This document shows positions 1 to 10,552 of a stretch of 64,000 nt of DNA, one piece after another. Where the stretch lies: assembly GCA_047967505.1 (NCBI GenBank), contig CM106539.1; one strand, 5' to 3'. The stretch's first letter is position 1. The number at the start of each line of letters is the position of its first letter. The notes below the pieces were generated by a model. The model did not search any database. It was not told the origin of the DNA and worked only from the letters and a program-made list of their open reading frames with translations. The DNA is from Dipteris shenzhenensis. Taxonomy: Eukaryota > Polypodiophyta > Polypodiopsida > Gleicheniales. The position numbers and the translations under genes were made by a program.

Positions 1-129
1 TGCAGTCTTCTCCGAGCTCCAAACTTCAAAAACTATGTTTAAACAAGGTTAAGTCCTCGAAGTTTAAGTATAGTCGTCGTTAGGGAGTAGCATTGCATAG
101 GGTGAGAGCTGCATCAACAGTGGGAGCAG

Positions 130-450
130 GACGTCATGGACTGTTGCAGGGCTATGTGGAGGTGGAACTGCAGGAGGACTTGCACCAGCAGGGCTGTGTG
201 GAAAAGGAGCTGTAAGAAGCTGCACTGTAGGAATTGGTTCTGCAAAGAAAGAGGCTGCAGGAGGAGCCGCTGTAGGAGTTCTGCAGAGAGAGACGCTGCA
301 AGAGGAGCTGATGTAGAAGTATTTTCTGCAGAGAGAGAGGCTGCAGCAAAAAGGAGGAGAAGTAGCTGCTGTTGTGGAGGTGCTGTCATAGGGGCTGCTG
401 CTGCTGCAGACGTGCTGTTGCAGGACTGCTGCTGCTGCACTATCAAGGGT
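130..450. repeat. degenerate CTGCAG/GCTGCTG-rich simple repeat
   Basis: A stretch of imperfect, roughly 20-40 base units built from GCTGCAG, GAGGAG and GCTGCTGCTG words. Open frames on both strands (Cys/Arg-rich on plus, Ser/Leu/Ala-rich on minus) follow from the base bias and have no recognisable domain, so I do not call a gene. The following 200 bases (450-640) show nothing recognisable. Confidence 0.6.
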
Positions 451-639
451 TGAAAGTGTGCGCAAAATGAAGGGGGGATAATGTTTCTTTTACAGATGTA
501 GCTTCCAACGTTGCAAATTGTGCTCATTTTGGCATGGTAGACTGACCCCCTGGAATCTGGTAGGCTGCATGGGGCTGGAGTTTGTGCAATGACAAGTGAT
601 ACCATGGCTCCTGCATGGCCCTCCACATGTCCCCACAGG

Positions 640-815
640 CTGCCATGTGCCTTGTGCCCCCTCATGCGCTTACCATGTGTCCTGTGCCACATGTTATGGC
701 TGCAACTTCAGTATGCCACCTTAGCCTACCGTGTCAACATGCCACACCATGCCACATCATCATGCCATGTTAGCATGCCAAAGTCATCATGCCGCATCAT
801 CAGTCATGTCAGCAT
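640..815. repeat. CATGCCA-type short degenerate tandem repeat
   Basis: The words CCATGT, CATGCCA, CACATCATCATG and TCAGCATG recur closely and irregularly, as in an old minisatellite. No coding potential is visible. Confidence 0.5.
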
Positions 816-856
816 ACTGAAATTGGGTGATCAATACTACTCCAATTCGACTTCTG

Positions 857-1010
857 TTTTTTTTTTTTTCCGCAAAAAGTAGTGCTAGTTATATTGCTTG
901 AAAACGAGAGTACAAGAAGACCTAAAGGCCAGCGGGCTGTAATCACAAAACGGATACAGCCCGTGATAACAGAATATAAAAAATTACAAGCCTCTCAGGG
1001 CATAATCATC
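857..1010 (-). mobile_element. probable 3' tail of a non-LTR retroelement with poly(A)
   Basis: On the minus strand the sequence ends in a run of 13 A (T run at 857-869 on plus). The preceding minus-strand text, with words like GCCCGCTGGCCTTTAGG, resembles the 3' ends of the LINE copies in the ALB3 intron. Only the tail is present and no coding part is seen, so the assignment is weak. Confidence 0.35.
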
Positions 1011-1968
1011 TGAGTGTGGACAAACAGCCACGGTGGGGGCGAGTAATGCCACTGAAGACTTTGACTTCTGTTTTTACTTTTGGTAGTTAGTTCTACTCAA
1101 AGGGCTAGTCTATGATTAGTTTGAGTTTGGTTGGACTTCTCACATACCATATTAGGCCTATTAGTTTGTCATCTCTTGCATCTCTTTTACCATTCATGTT
1201 CCCAGGTCCACACCCAAGGCTACTGCAAACATTCTCTTTAATAGTTGTTGGGTCGGTGTACATTCTATGCATTCGATTTGTCCCTTGTTTGGGTACTCAG
1301 GTGGGGTGTGGTCTTTACATTTCTCATAAACAGATACATCTCTCAACTTGTGGGACACTAATGCCCCTAACCCCTCCTTCGATGGAGATCCGCCCTCCCA
1401 CCCTCAAATGCTAGACCCTAGCCAAGTAGTATCTAATTGGACAGTAGGAAAACATATGCATTCTTTTGGCAAGCATCCTAATTTAAAGAACTTGAAGTTT
1501 CAGAAAATGAAGATATGCAATAAATGAACTTTCCAAGCAAGTGGATATGTGTTTTGGGAAGAGCAATGACATTTGACCAGGTTGGTAGCCTGGTTGAGAG
1601 GTGGATGCCTTGCACAGAAGTCATGTGGGCCATTCAAGGCTTAGCTCCTACAAGTGCCAGTCCTTGAGAATTGTAATGAAAGATTATCAATACGAGGAAC
1701 CCAGGTAGTCAAAGGTAGGAAAAATGAAGCATGGTGGTCCATGAATAGACAATGGATCTGATGTAGAAGTCCATGGATACCCTAATGGTTCTAAGCAATA
1801 AGTTATATTATCCTAGGGAGGAAATCGATATTCTCCATGCGTGCTCGTTTCTCAAGGACTTGCTTTGAAACCAATTTGAGAGAGCCAATGTTTTCAAGGA
1901 TTTGAAACCTCCTATGTTTAATGTGAAGAGAAGGATAGACATGGAGATGTATTAAAGACCTTTCCCCC
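1011..1968. other. unassigned spacer
   Basis: About 950 bases without a credible gene or a repeat boundary I can define. The longest frame (1112-1414, plus) has no recognisable motif. It may be decayed transposon sequence. Confidence 0.4.
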
Positions 1969-2443
1969 ACCAAACGTGAGGAAACTGAGTAGGCTGCTCA
2001 CCACCCAACCATGACATCTACGGGATGCGATCCCGAATCAGGAGATGTCCCCTCCGAGCCATGAGCTGAGCTACTGGCACGAACTCCCAACCAGATCCTA
2101 ACCAGCCTGGTGTCCCATACCACCAAGTGGCGCTGTGAAGCCTAGGATCTGCTGCTGGGTCTTGGGCTACGCTATGATGTAGGCGTGCGTCCACGACTCA
2201 ATCCAGGATCACACCTAGCACCTGGGAACGAGACTTGCTCCCATCGGCTCCCTGAGAACTGAACCTTTGGGCCCCTTATATAGACTCGGGCCCCAAGCGC
2301 CAAAAGTAGCGAAGACCTCTAACTGGTTTGTACCCTTGTCACTCAACCCGAGAATCAAGCCTGCCAGCTCTAAGCCTCCCCAGGCTACCTGAGCTAGTCT
2401 TGTGTACTTAGTACACATCGGGTACCAATCCGTGCACATGACA
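1969..2443 (-). repeat. 3' LTR of gypsy element A, truncated
   Basis: Closely similar to 7847-8377 from the words ACCAAACGTG onward. The first about 120 bases of the LTR (plus orientation) are missing. It ends in GCACATGACA next to the polypurine tract (TACTTCCCCTCC on plus). Confidence 0.8.
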
Positions 2444-2449
2444 TACTTC

Positions 2450-3662
2450 CCCTCCTTTAAGAACCGACTCTTGAGTTCGCTAAAAAAACTCGGGAATGTC
2501 CTCTGGAGGTTCTGTAATGTCTCCCATGTTGCATCCTCCTCAACACGATCCTTCCACTTGATCTTGTATTCCGTGATAGTTCTATTATGAATCTGTCTTT
2601 CACGAAATTCAAGAATACTCTCAGGTTCGTGTGGAATAAAAGTCAAATCTGTAACTTCTATTATTTCTTGAGGAGAAACAAGTTGATCATCCGTACCCAG
2701 TAACTCTTTTAGTCTATTGACATGAAATACTGGATGTACTTTAACATCAGGAGGCAATTCTAGTCTATATGCAACTGGTCCAATTCTTTTAATAACCTTG
2801 AACGGACCACAGTATCTGGGGGATAACTTCGGAACCAAACCAATACTAAGGCTCTTGGATTCCTTGGGAATATGTAAATATACCATCGTTCCTTCAGAGA
2901 ACTCTCTAGGTGAATGATGTCTATTAGCATAAAATATGTCACGATCTTGGGCACTTCTAATAGACTTCTTGGCAAACTGCAGCATTTCTTGCATGTCTTG
3001 CAAGAATGTCTTTGCAGCATCATTTTGGATTCCCTTTAATCAAATCATAAATGGTGACTTAGGTTGGAACCCGTACATAAGCATACAATGACTGTAACCA
3101 ATACTTGAATGCTTTGCACTGTTATAAGCAAATTCTATCATAGGTAGATAATCTTCCCATGAAGACTGTCTCTTAGAAACATATGCCCGAAGCATATCTT
3201 CAACCAATTGGTTGACCTTCTCTGTACTACCATCAGATTGATCTGAGGAACTCATACTTAGAGTAGTTTCTAACTTCTCAAAAACAAGTGTCCAGAAGTT
3301 ACTTGTAAACTTTGAGTACCTATCGCTGACTATGTCAGACGGCAAACCATATAGCTTAAACAAGTGGTCCACAAACTCGTGAGCTAGCTGAACAGGTGAA
3401 ATAGTTCTAGTAGGTAAGAATCTAGCCATTTTTGTCAGACGGTCCACTATGAGTCATCACCCTTGCGCGTTCCAAGCAAACCGGTAATAAAATCCACGGA
3501 AATACTTTCCCATTTATTACCTGGGATTTGCAATGGCTGTAATAAACCCGCGCTTCTAAGGCGTTCAGCCTTAGTAACCTGACTAACCCGGCAACCTACC
3601 ACATAGGTTTCAATAAATGCACACATCTTAGGCCAATAAAAGGTATGCTTCACAACAGACAA
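2450..3662 (-). pseudogene. gypsy element A integrase with chromodomain, broken
   Basis: The integrase zinc-binding part is damaged (GCRVSQVTKAE, second cysteine of the CxxC pair now serine). The core keeps VDFITGL, the second aspartate (VSDRYSKF) and a glutamate (STEKVNQ). The C-terminal part ([34 protein letters not shown]) leads to a typical chromodomain ([16 protein letters not shown]). In this family the chromodomain targets integration to marked chromatin. The frame is split near 3447 and 3020. The frame runs on into the LTR past the purine-rich stretch next to 2444. Confidence 0.85.
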
Positions 3663-3710
3663 AGTCCGATGTATAACTGGGTGTCCAGCACTAGGAGCAT
3701 CATGACACTC

Positions 3711-5502
3711 CTAGAGAATCTTGGATCGAAGATCTGAAACATCTGGCACACATATCTTTCCATTCCGGAACAGCAAGCTGTTCCTAATCATCCACTGACC
3801 TCCCGCCACCTGTACCATAGGTGGCACAATCCCCGAGTCCTGGTCAACCATGGAGCTCCCATCCTGGACTTTCTGCCAATAAGAACTGAAATGACTATCA
3901 GTTGCGCAAAGCCCTCTCAAGGATTGAAATAGATCTGAGGATATTTTCGTAAATGACATAGCATTTACAAACTTGACTCGACTTAAGGCATCCGCCACAC
4001 TATTCAGCGAACCCTTTCGATAACGTATTTCAAAATCAAAATCTTGCATTAACTCTGCCCATCTAGCCTTTCGTCCCCTCAATTCAAACCCATCACACAC
4101 ATACTTGATTGACCGGTAATCGGTCAATACAAGAAACTTCGAACCATACAAGTAGTGTCTACAAACCTTCAGAGCATACACAACCGCATAGAGTTCTTTT
4201 TCTAGTGTGGGCCAACAATATTGGGTGTCGTCGAGCTTCTTACTCTCAAAAGCTACAGGTCTGCCCTCTTGGAATAAATCTGCCCCAATCGCAAATCACT
4301 CGCATCAGCCTCTAAAACATAAGGCCGAGTAGGATCGGGTAATGCAAGAACGGGTGCTTCCTTGATAGTTAACTTCAAGGTTTCAAAAGTCTTCTTCGAT
4401 GCAGCATTCCAAGAGATCGGCTGGGTAGACCTGCGTTCACGACCTTTCAATATGTTGGTCAGAGGTGCCATGATGTGTGAATAATCACGCATAGACTTCC
4501 GTAGAAAATTCGTGAATCCTAGGAAAGGACGAAGTTGTTTCACAGTCTGAGGGATAGGCCATTCCAAAACCTTCTGAATACGATCCAGATCAATACTAAT
4601 ACCTTTTGAAGAAATCTTGTGTCCTAAGTAAATGATCTCCTTCATAAAGAAGTCACATTTACTCATCTTGGCATAAAGCTTATGATGTCTTAGTATAACT
4701 AAGACAATCCGGAGGTGTCCAATGTGATCCTCTAGCATTCGGCTATATACCAAGATGTCATCTAAGAACACGACAACAAATTTGCCCAAAAAATCTCGGA
4801 ACAAATCGTTCATCATTTGTGGAAGGTAGCAGGAGCATTGGTCAAACCAAAAGGTAATACAAGAAACTCGTAGTGGCCATACCTAGTTCGGAATGCGGTT
4901 CTATCTATGTGTTTAGCATAGATACGGATTTGGTGATAACCTGTACGCAAATCAATCTTAGTGAAATACTTCGCTCCGGCCAAACGGTCTATCAAATCAT
5001 CAGAACGAGGAAGAGGGTATCGATTCTTAATTGTCACTTTATTCAATCATTTATTCTTCTTTCTTAAGAGGACAGGTGCCCCCCAAGGTGATTTACTTGG
5101 GCGAATATAGCCCATATTCAAATAATCTTGTAGCTGTGAAGCTAACTCATCCTCCTCAAGCTGGCTCATCCTATAAAATGGAACACTAATAGGTTGCGCC
5201 CCAGGTACTAAATCTATGCGATGGTCTACTGCCCGTTCTGGAGGTAAACCTTCTGGTAGTTGAGCAAGGAATACATCTATGAGATCATCCAACAACGTTC
5301 TTAATTCACGGTGTTCAAACACACTTAAATCATTTTTGTTATTAATAGAAACAACAAATGAAGAAAGCAGAATCAAAACACACTGATACACATCATAATG
5401 AGAAGTGCTTATTATATTCCGAAGCTGCATCGCAAATACAATAGGTCCTTGAGAAGAGGGAATATTATCACACTGAATACAAAATTGGGTGTGCTTATTC
5501 AA
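3711..5502 (-). pseudogene. gypsy element A reverse transcriptase and RNase H, broken
   Basis: Three overlapping open pieces give the reverse transcriptase: the primer-grip side ([17 protein letters not shown]), the palm with [15 protein letters not shown] and [12 protein letters not shown], then FLDDILVYS with both catalytic aspartates intact. It continues into RNase H (LEADASDLRLG, LTDYRSIKYV, SVADALSRV). Frame breaks lie near 5046, 4815 and 4200. The enzyme would copy the element RNA into cDNA. Length and order are normal for chromoviruses. Confidence 0.85.
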
Positions 5503-5860
5503 AAAAGAAAGGGTATGTTCCTTCTATCCAATCCGAATATCGTGGGTTTTAAACCACTCTATTCCGATTAACAAGTCCACATGCTCCAAGTGCATGATAG
5601 CACGTAAGAGCAACTGTGTAGTCTTGAATCCGGATAGAAAGTGCTTCAATCTTGCGATCCCAAAACTGCTTCCTAGCTGGAAGTTGCACCTCGTAGGTGT
5701 GATCGCTAGGTATCGTGGACAAGCCCATCTTCTACGCAAGTTTGTAATTAACAAAGTTGTGAGAGCTGCCCGAGTCAAAGAGAATGTGAACTCTTTAGTC
5801 CCTAACTTCTTCATAAACTCGGAAAAGATCATGGGAACAAAATAACGAATTATTAAAAGT
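5503..5860 (-). pseudogene. gypsy element A retropepsin, broken
   Basis: The aspartic protease signature LFDSGSSHNFV is readable on minus near 5740-5790 and carries the catalytic D-S-G. A TAG stop follows a few codons later, and a frame change is needed to reach the conserved C-terminal part (LIGIEWFKTHDIRI) near 5540. The protease is therefore inactive as encoded. Confidence 0.7.
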
Positions 5861-5919
5861 ACAATTACAAGTAAGAGGGCAGATAATGACATTTATAGAA
5901 ATACATGTCATCGAAACTT

Positions 5920-6999
5920 GATTAGCTCCCTTAGCTTTGGTACCTGGACCCACATGGAGCTTCGGCCCCGGCGCTTGCATTTGGTTCTTGCGCTTAGGAA
6001 AATCATTCCTAGTGTGGCCCCGCTCCTCGCATATGAAGCAACATCCTTCTTCTTTAACTTCAATGTACGAAGGAAACGGGTACGACCATTCTTCGCCTGA
6101 GTCGAATGTTTCTTGAGGCGTTGTCTATAGACTTCGACTCCCCGGTACCAGTGGTAAACTGGAAGAACTTCCTCTTGTTCTTCCCACCCGTGTCAGCAAT
6201 GGTGGTGCCCTTTGCGCTGGCCATGGTATCATCATAGATGCGCGCATAATTCATGGCCTCTTGCAAAGTGGTACACTTGTTGTTCTTGATCTGTAACTTG
6301 TACGAGTCGGGCAAAAAGCATCCACAAAGAAACCTAACAAGGTCACTGGATCTATCTTTGTAGCTCTAGTTTGCAAATCCCGAAACCTCTGAAGATAAAC
6401 CTCAAAAGTCAAATTCAGCTTAGACATATTGAGGGCTTTAAGCTTGCCTATGATATCATAATCTTCCTCCTCCTTCAGAAACTCTTTCTTGAAGACCCCT
6501 TCGAATTCTATCCATGTTGTAGGCTTGGGTCAGAGTTCCTTCCACGACAATAAAGCCTTTCCTGACATATGCCTTGCTGCAAGCTGTATTTTCTTGTCAT
6601 CTGGGTAAGGGTGATACTGGAAGTGTACTTGCCACTTGTGCAACCAAGTGTCAACAACCTCCTTGGTACGAGACTTCTAATCTCCGAGAAAAGGATCTGG
6701 AGTGATATTCGGACCTAACACTGAAGCGAGACTGAGATGTAGACCCTTTCACTCTGTCACACGCATGAGTGCCTGAACAGTGCTAGTCAAAAGTGTGAGT
6801 GTAGATTGAATCCCTTAGAGTTGCTGTGTCAACCTCGTTTGATTCGTGTTAACCTGCTCAAACTTTTCATCAAGAGCAGTGGTGAATTCACTGAAGGATG
6901 TCTTCGTAATCAAATCATTGTAGAGACCCTAGTCATCCTCTGCATGGTAGTTCATATCTTGGTCTCCCGTCGCAAGCCCGGGGTCTACGGAATCAGCCA
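5920..6999 (-). pseudogene. gypsy element A gag, broken
   Basis: Gag-like protein on minus beginning with an ATG at 6999-6997 (MADSVDPGL). It contains a retrotransposon gag region (WLHKWQVHFQYHPYPDDKK around 6620) and ends in a CCHC zinc knuckle around 6000-6040. In the knuckle the last cysteine is replaced by phenylalanine (CFICEERGHTRNDF). Several stops and frame changes interrupt the frame. In an intact copy it would form the nucleocapsid that packages element RNA. Confidence 0.75.
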
Positions 7000-7830
7000 T
7001 GACTGAAATCTGATCTGAAAAGAAGATAGGCTAGAGAAGAGAAGCAAGCAGGTGGCCTTAGAGCTAGGAGGTAGAAACGAACTGAAAGCTGGCCAGGAAG
7101 GAGGCGATGGAAGAAGGGAAAGCTAGTCGATGGAGAAGGTAAGCTGGCTGTGCTGAGATGATGAGTCAGCTCGGAGTCTTGGACCTGGGATTCCGCTCCT
7201 GGCTGTCCATACGAAGTGCTGCAGCAAGCCGTAAAGGTGTTCTAGCTCTCGAGCGTGAAGGTGTAGAGGGGCTGGAAGTCTGCGCAATCTATAGGCTAGG
7301 AGAGAAGACAAACTAGCCGAATTAATAATGGGAGAGCAAGCTTGTAGTAAAGCCCTGCTTTTCCAAAAGCTCACCCTCCAAAAACGGAGGGATAGTGCTT
7401 TTTTAAGCCTCCATGCCCCCTCGAAAAGCAACTGGCCTAGATTGCGATCTAGCCCTATCCTGCTGCGCACCTTCCTGCGCTCCCCTTCTACCTGCCATCA
7501 CAACCCCTGAGCAGCGAACCGACGCGCGGTATCCCCTCTGGTTCACCCCAACTCTGCGCTCTCTCCTGACTCACTTCTGATGCCTCTACCCGGACCTCAC
7601 TACTTCCTCCTAACTACACCTCTTTCCCTCTCTCTCGGCCTATCACACCTTGCAACGAAATCACCCTGCACTCTCTCTCTCTTCTTCCTTCTATCCCAAT
7701 CTAATACCACTTCCCTTAACCGATGAACCAGCAGACACTGGCAAGGCATGAACACGAATTTTAAAATTAGGGCATACGTGGAGCAAAATTCGTCCAAAAT
7801 TATCGCAACAGAAGTTCCTATCTCAGGAGA
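7000..7830 (-). other. untranslated leader of gypsy element A
   Basis: About 830 bases between the primer binding site and the gag start. No conserved coding signal is visible; pyrimidine-rich on plus near 7600-7700. Confidence 0.5.
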
Positions 7831-7844
7831 TGGCTCTGATACCA
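7831..7844 (-). other. primer binding site, initiator tRNA-Met type
   Basis: On minus it reads TGGTATCAGAGCCA, the usual complement of the 3' end of plant initiator tRNA-Met, two bases inside the LTR edge. It fixes the orientation of element A as minus. Confidence 0.85.
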
Positions 7845-7846
7845 AC

Positions 7847-8377
7847 TGACACGACCCTGGCACTCCTGAAACCTGTGATTTGCAAGCAAACACAAGAACA
7901 CACCAAACGTGCGGAAACTGAGCAGGCTGCTCACCACCCAACCATGACATCTACGGGATGCGATCCCGAATCACAAGATGTCCCCTCTGGGCCACGAACT
8001 GAGCTACTGGCATGAACTCCCAACCAGATCCTAACCAGCCTGGTGTCCCATACCACCAGGTGGCGCTGTGAAGCCTGGGATCTGTTGCTAGGCCTTGGGC
8101 TACACTATGATGCGGGCGCATATCCGCGACTCAATCCAGGATCAGACCTAGCACCTGGGAACAAGACTTGCTCCCATCGGCTCCCTGAGAACTGAACCTC
8201 TGGGCCCCTTATATAGACTCGGGCCCCAAGCGCCAAAAATAGCGAAGACCTCTAACTGGTTCGTATCCTTGCCACTCAACCTGAGAATCAAGCCTGCCTA
8301 GCTCTAAGCCTCCCCAGGCTACCTGAGCTAGTCTTGTGTACCCAGTACACATCGAATACCAATCCATGCACATGATA
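7847..8377 (-). repeat. 5' LTR of gypsy element A
   Basis: 531 bases. The inner edge is set by the primer binding site at 7831-7844. The outer edge is set by comparison with the LTR copies ending at 2443 and 18571. On plus it starts TGACACG. At the far edge it ends in ATA where the other copies have ACA, so one terminal base has decayed. A TATATAG motif near 8211 may be part of its promoter. Confidence 0.85.
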
Positions 8378-10150
8378 GTAGCCCGTGGTATGGTTGCCTT
8401 TCTAGCAGCTCTGCAGCCCAATGTAGCCTACAACAGTAGTAGGACAACGGAATAACAGCAACGCAATCAAATGCAGCAGTGCATAGTTTATATAGCAGTA
8501 GTATAGCCTGTATGGAAGTCTGCAGAGACAATTTGGAGCACAGCAAAGCAGGGCGCGGGCCGGCGGACCAGGTGCAGGAGGAAAACAGTGGCACATACAT
8601 TGTGCATATAGGTCGGAGGCAGTCTGTAGACAGGTTGGGCCAAAAGCAGGTTGGCCGACTGGGTCAGTATGTAGTAGTGCCAGTCGGCTGACAAGAGCCC
8701 AACCTTATAAAAGAAGCCCTTGCTCCGCAGTTAACCCTCTTGGTAATAAACCAAGTCTCCCTTCTGAAATCAGGCTTACTTGACTTGAGTCAATCTTTGA
8801 CCATAGTCAATTCTTTGACCATTAAAGGAACTCTTTGACCATAATTAACACCAATGGAAAACTCTTTAATTATGATCAAATAAATGGTCAACTCAATACT
8901 TTGACTTAGGATATTTACAGCTTGGTGATAGGATATATTTTAGTCTTACAACGGTATATATATAAATGGTTCAAAGAAGAGATTTCCCAAGGTCCTTGAG
9001 GAATGAGTGCATGGAGCTGATAAGACTTGCTCTCCAAAGGAGAGGCCAAGGCTAGGAAGCCTCATAGTTGTTATCTGGCTAGAATGCCTTAGATCTAGGG
9101 TCACTCACAAACCATTGAACCAATTCTCTGGTAGGCTAGTAGTGTTAACTGTGACTTTGATGCAGTGGGGTCTAAAGGTGGGTTTGGAATGGGTGATGCC
9201 TTTAGCCGGTTGACATACGTAAGTGGATTACTTAGCCTCCAAGACCTCAACAAAGTCCACTTGTTCAATTATTGCCCACAAGCCTCGAGTCATCTAAACG
9301 CCTTGTTAACCAGCACCTTATCCTCTAGAATGTGCATGGCTTCCATGACCATATCAAGTAGTAGCTACAATGTCTAATACTCTGCTTGGAGTTGTAGAGA
9401 GCTTGAGTGGGGGCTTGGTGGATATTTATATGCTTTTAGAGCTTATGTTCTCATAGACTTATATTCGTAGATTTGGGCACCTTTTGCAAGGGAGAGGCCT
9501 AGAGATTTGCTATCGGACAGTTGGAGGAATATGTATCTTGCTTACTATTGCCTTGGATCCATGCGCTTTTTACCAAGAAGAGCTTGCCGGTGGGGGCGAT
9601 CAGTTTGGATGGGTTTGAGAGCAGGTGACCTTAGGATTGGGATCTCGAATGTATGCTCCCACTTGTGGACAATAGGCAGGACCGTCTATTTACAAGTTAT
9701 TAATTGCTTGCTGGTGTAAACTCCTTATTGGAGATGACTTCAACAATCTAGAGTTAGAGGTTGCTGAGGACAAGCTAGGAGTGCCAGGGGTTTGTCCTAC
9801 CGCCACCTTTGGCAACATCTCACTAGATATCGTTTACACCTTGTGTACCATTTGGGAGCAAGGTAAAGAGGGTTCCAGGCTGATCGACGCGACCTCAAGC
9901 ACAACTTTTATAAAACACTCTAGTCTATGGAAGAGAGACATTCCTTAGTGAAGAGGGACACATCTACACAAGGAGAAGTGTCCATGGATTTTGCTAGCTA
10001 AGGAGTCTCATGTGCCTTGATTTTCCACTTTCGCTACCATAACCTTTATGATCCTTTCATTATAGCCTTGCTTTCTTGTTTGCATAAATTGTGTTTTGCA
10101 TAATAGTTAAGTCTAAATGTTCTGAATCTTTGTATCTGAAACCCTACTCT
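8378..10150. other. unassigned sequence with a promoter-like patch
   Basis: No gene recognised. 8703-8711 reads TTATAAAAG, followed by an AT-rich stretch with eight TTGAC or GTCAA words between 8776 and 8906. This could be a remnant of an LTR promoter. The remainder (8910-10150) has only short frames without motifs. Confidence 0.35.
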
Positions 10151-10154
10151 TTCT

Positions 10155-10420
10155 GGGACATCTATATTGGCTGAGATGTGCATCCAGTTCTGTGAGCATT
10201 TTGGCTCTTGTTTTTGAGCACATGGTCTCTGAAACCCATGATGCGCTCCGGGGCATAGAGGATGTGACCCTCCTCATCCATAGGTGGTAGCTCAGGAAGA
10301 ACTTGGACATGCTGTCCTACATGCGGCTTCAGCAAGGACACATGGAAAACATTGTGAATCTTGGGGTAGCTCCAACTCATATACGACCTCTCCAACTTTG
10401 CGGATGATCTTGTAGGGACC
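10155..10420 (-). mobile_element. gypsy integrase C-terminal / chromodomain fragment
   Basis: Minus-strand frame reads PKIHNVFHVSLLKPHVG followed by LPPMDEEGHILYAPERIMGFR, the usual link between a gypsy integrase and a chromodomain-like tail. It is a different family from element A. Only this part of the element is present, 70 bases upstream of an ALB3 exon. Confidence 0.65.
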
Positions 10421-10491
10421 TTTCTATTATTGTTTTTACATGATTCTTACATACATGATGTGTAATTTACGTATTCATTGGTGAATTTCAG

Positions 10492-10552
10492 GAACGAATA
10501 CAACTAGAGACAGCCCGACTTTACAAACAAGCTGGTGTAAATCCATTGGCAG
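10492..10552 (+). CDS. ALB3: ALB3 exon a
   Basis: 61 bases between TTTCAG and GTAAAA, phase 0 in and phase 1 out. Encodes ERIQLETARLYKQAGVNPLA and the first base of the next glycine. This is the cytosolic/stromal loop before the second membrane segment. Confidence 0.93.

Larger units (their letters stand above)
1969..8377 (-). mobile_element. Ty3/gypsy chromodomain retrotransposon (element A), decayed
   Basis: The element reads on the minus strand: 5' LTR, primer binding site, leader, gag with a zinc knuckle, protease, reverse transcriptase, RNase H, integrase, chromodomain, polypurine tract, 3' LTR. The order PR-RT-RH-IN and the C-terminal chromodomain place it among chromoviruses of Ty3/gypsy. 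The LTRs share the same sequence, but the 3' copy is cut at its inner-left end near 1969, so no target-site duplication can be checked. The frame is broken many times, so the copy cannot be autonomous. A second fragment of the same family lies at 18042-19035 in an ALB3 intron. The whole element lies upstream of the first ALB3 exon seen here, probably in another intron of that gene. Confidence 0.9.

Noticed and set aside
136-453. Plus-strand Cys/Arg-rich open frame as a small secreted peptide gene
   Set aside because: The frame follows from the CTGCAG repeat. There is no signal peptide, and equally long frames exist on the other strand.
1-10491. Earlier ALB3 exons (transit peptide, first membrane segment)
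   Set aside because: I looked for the YGFAIILLTV and LTKKQVEST type segments and for an exon ending in GNQ and saw none, so these exons probably lie upstream of the window.
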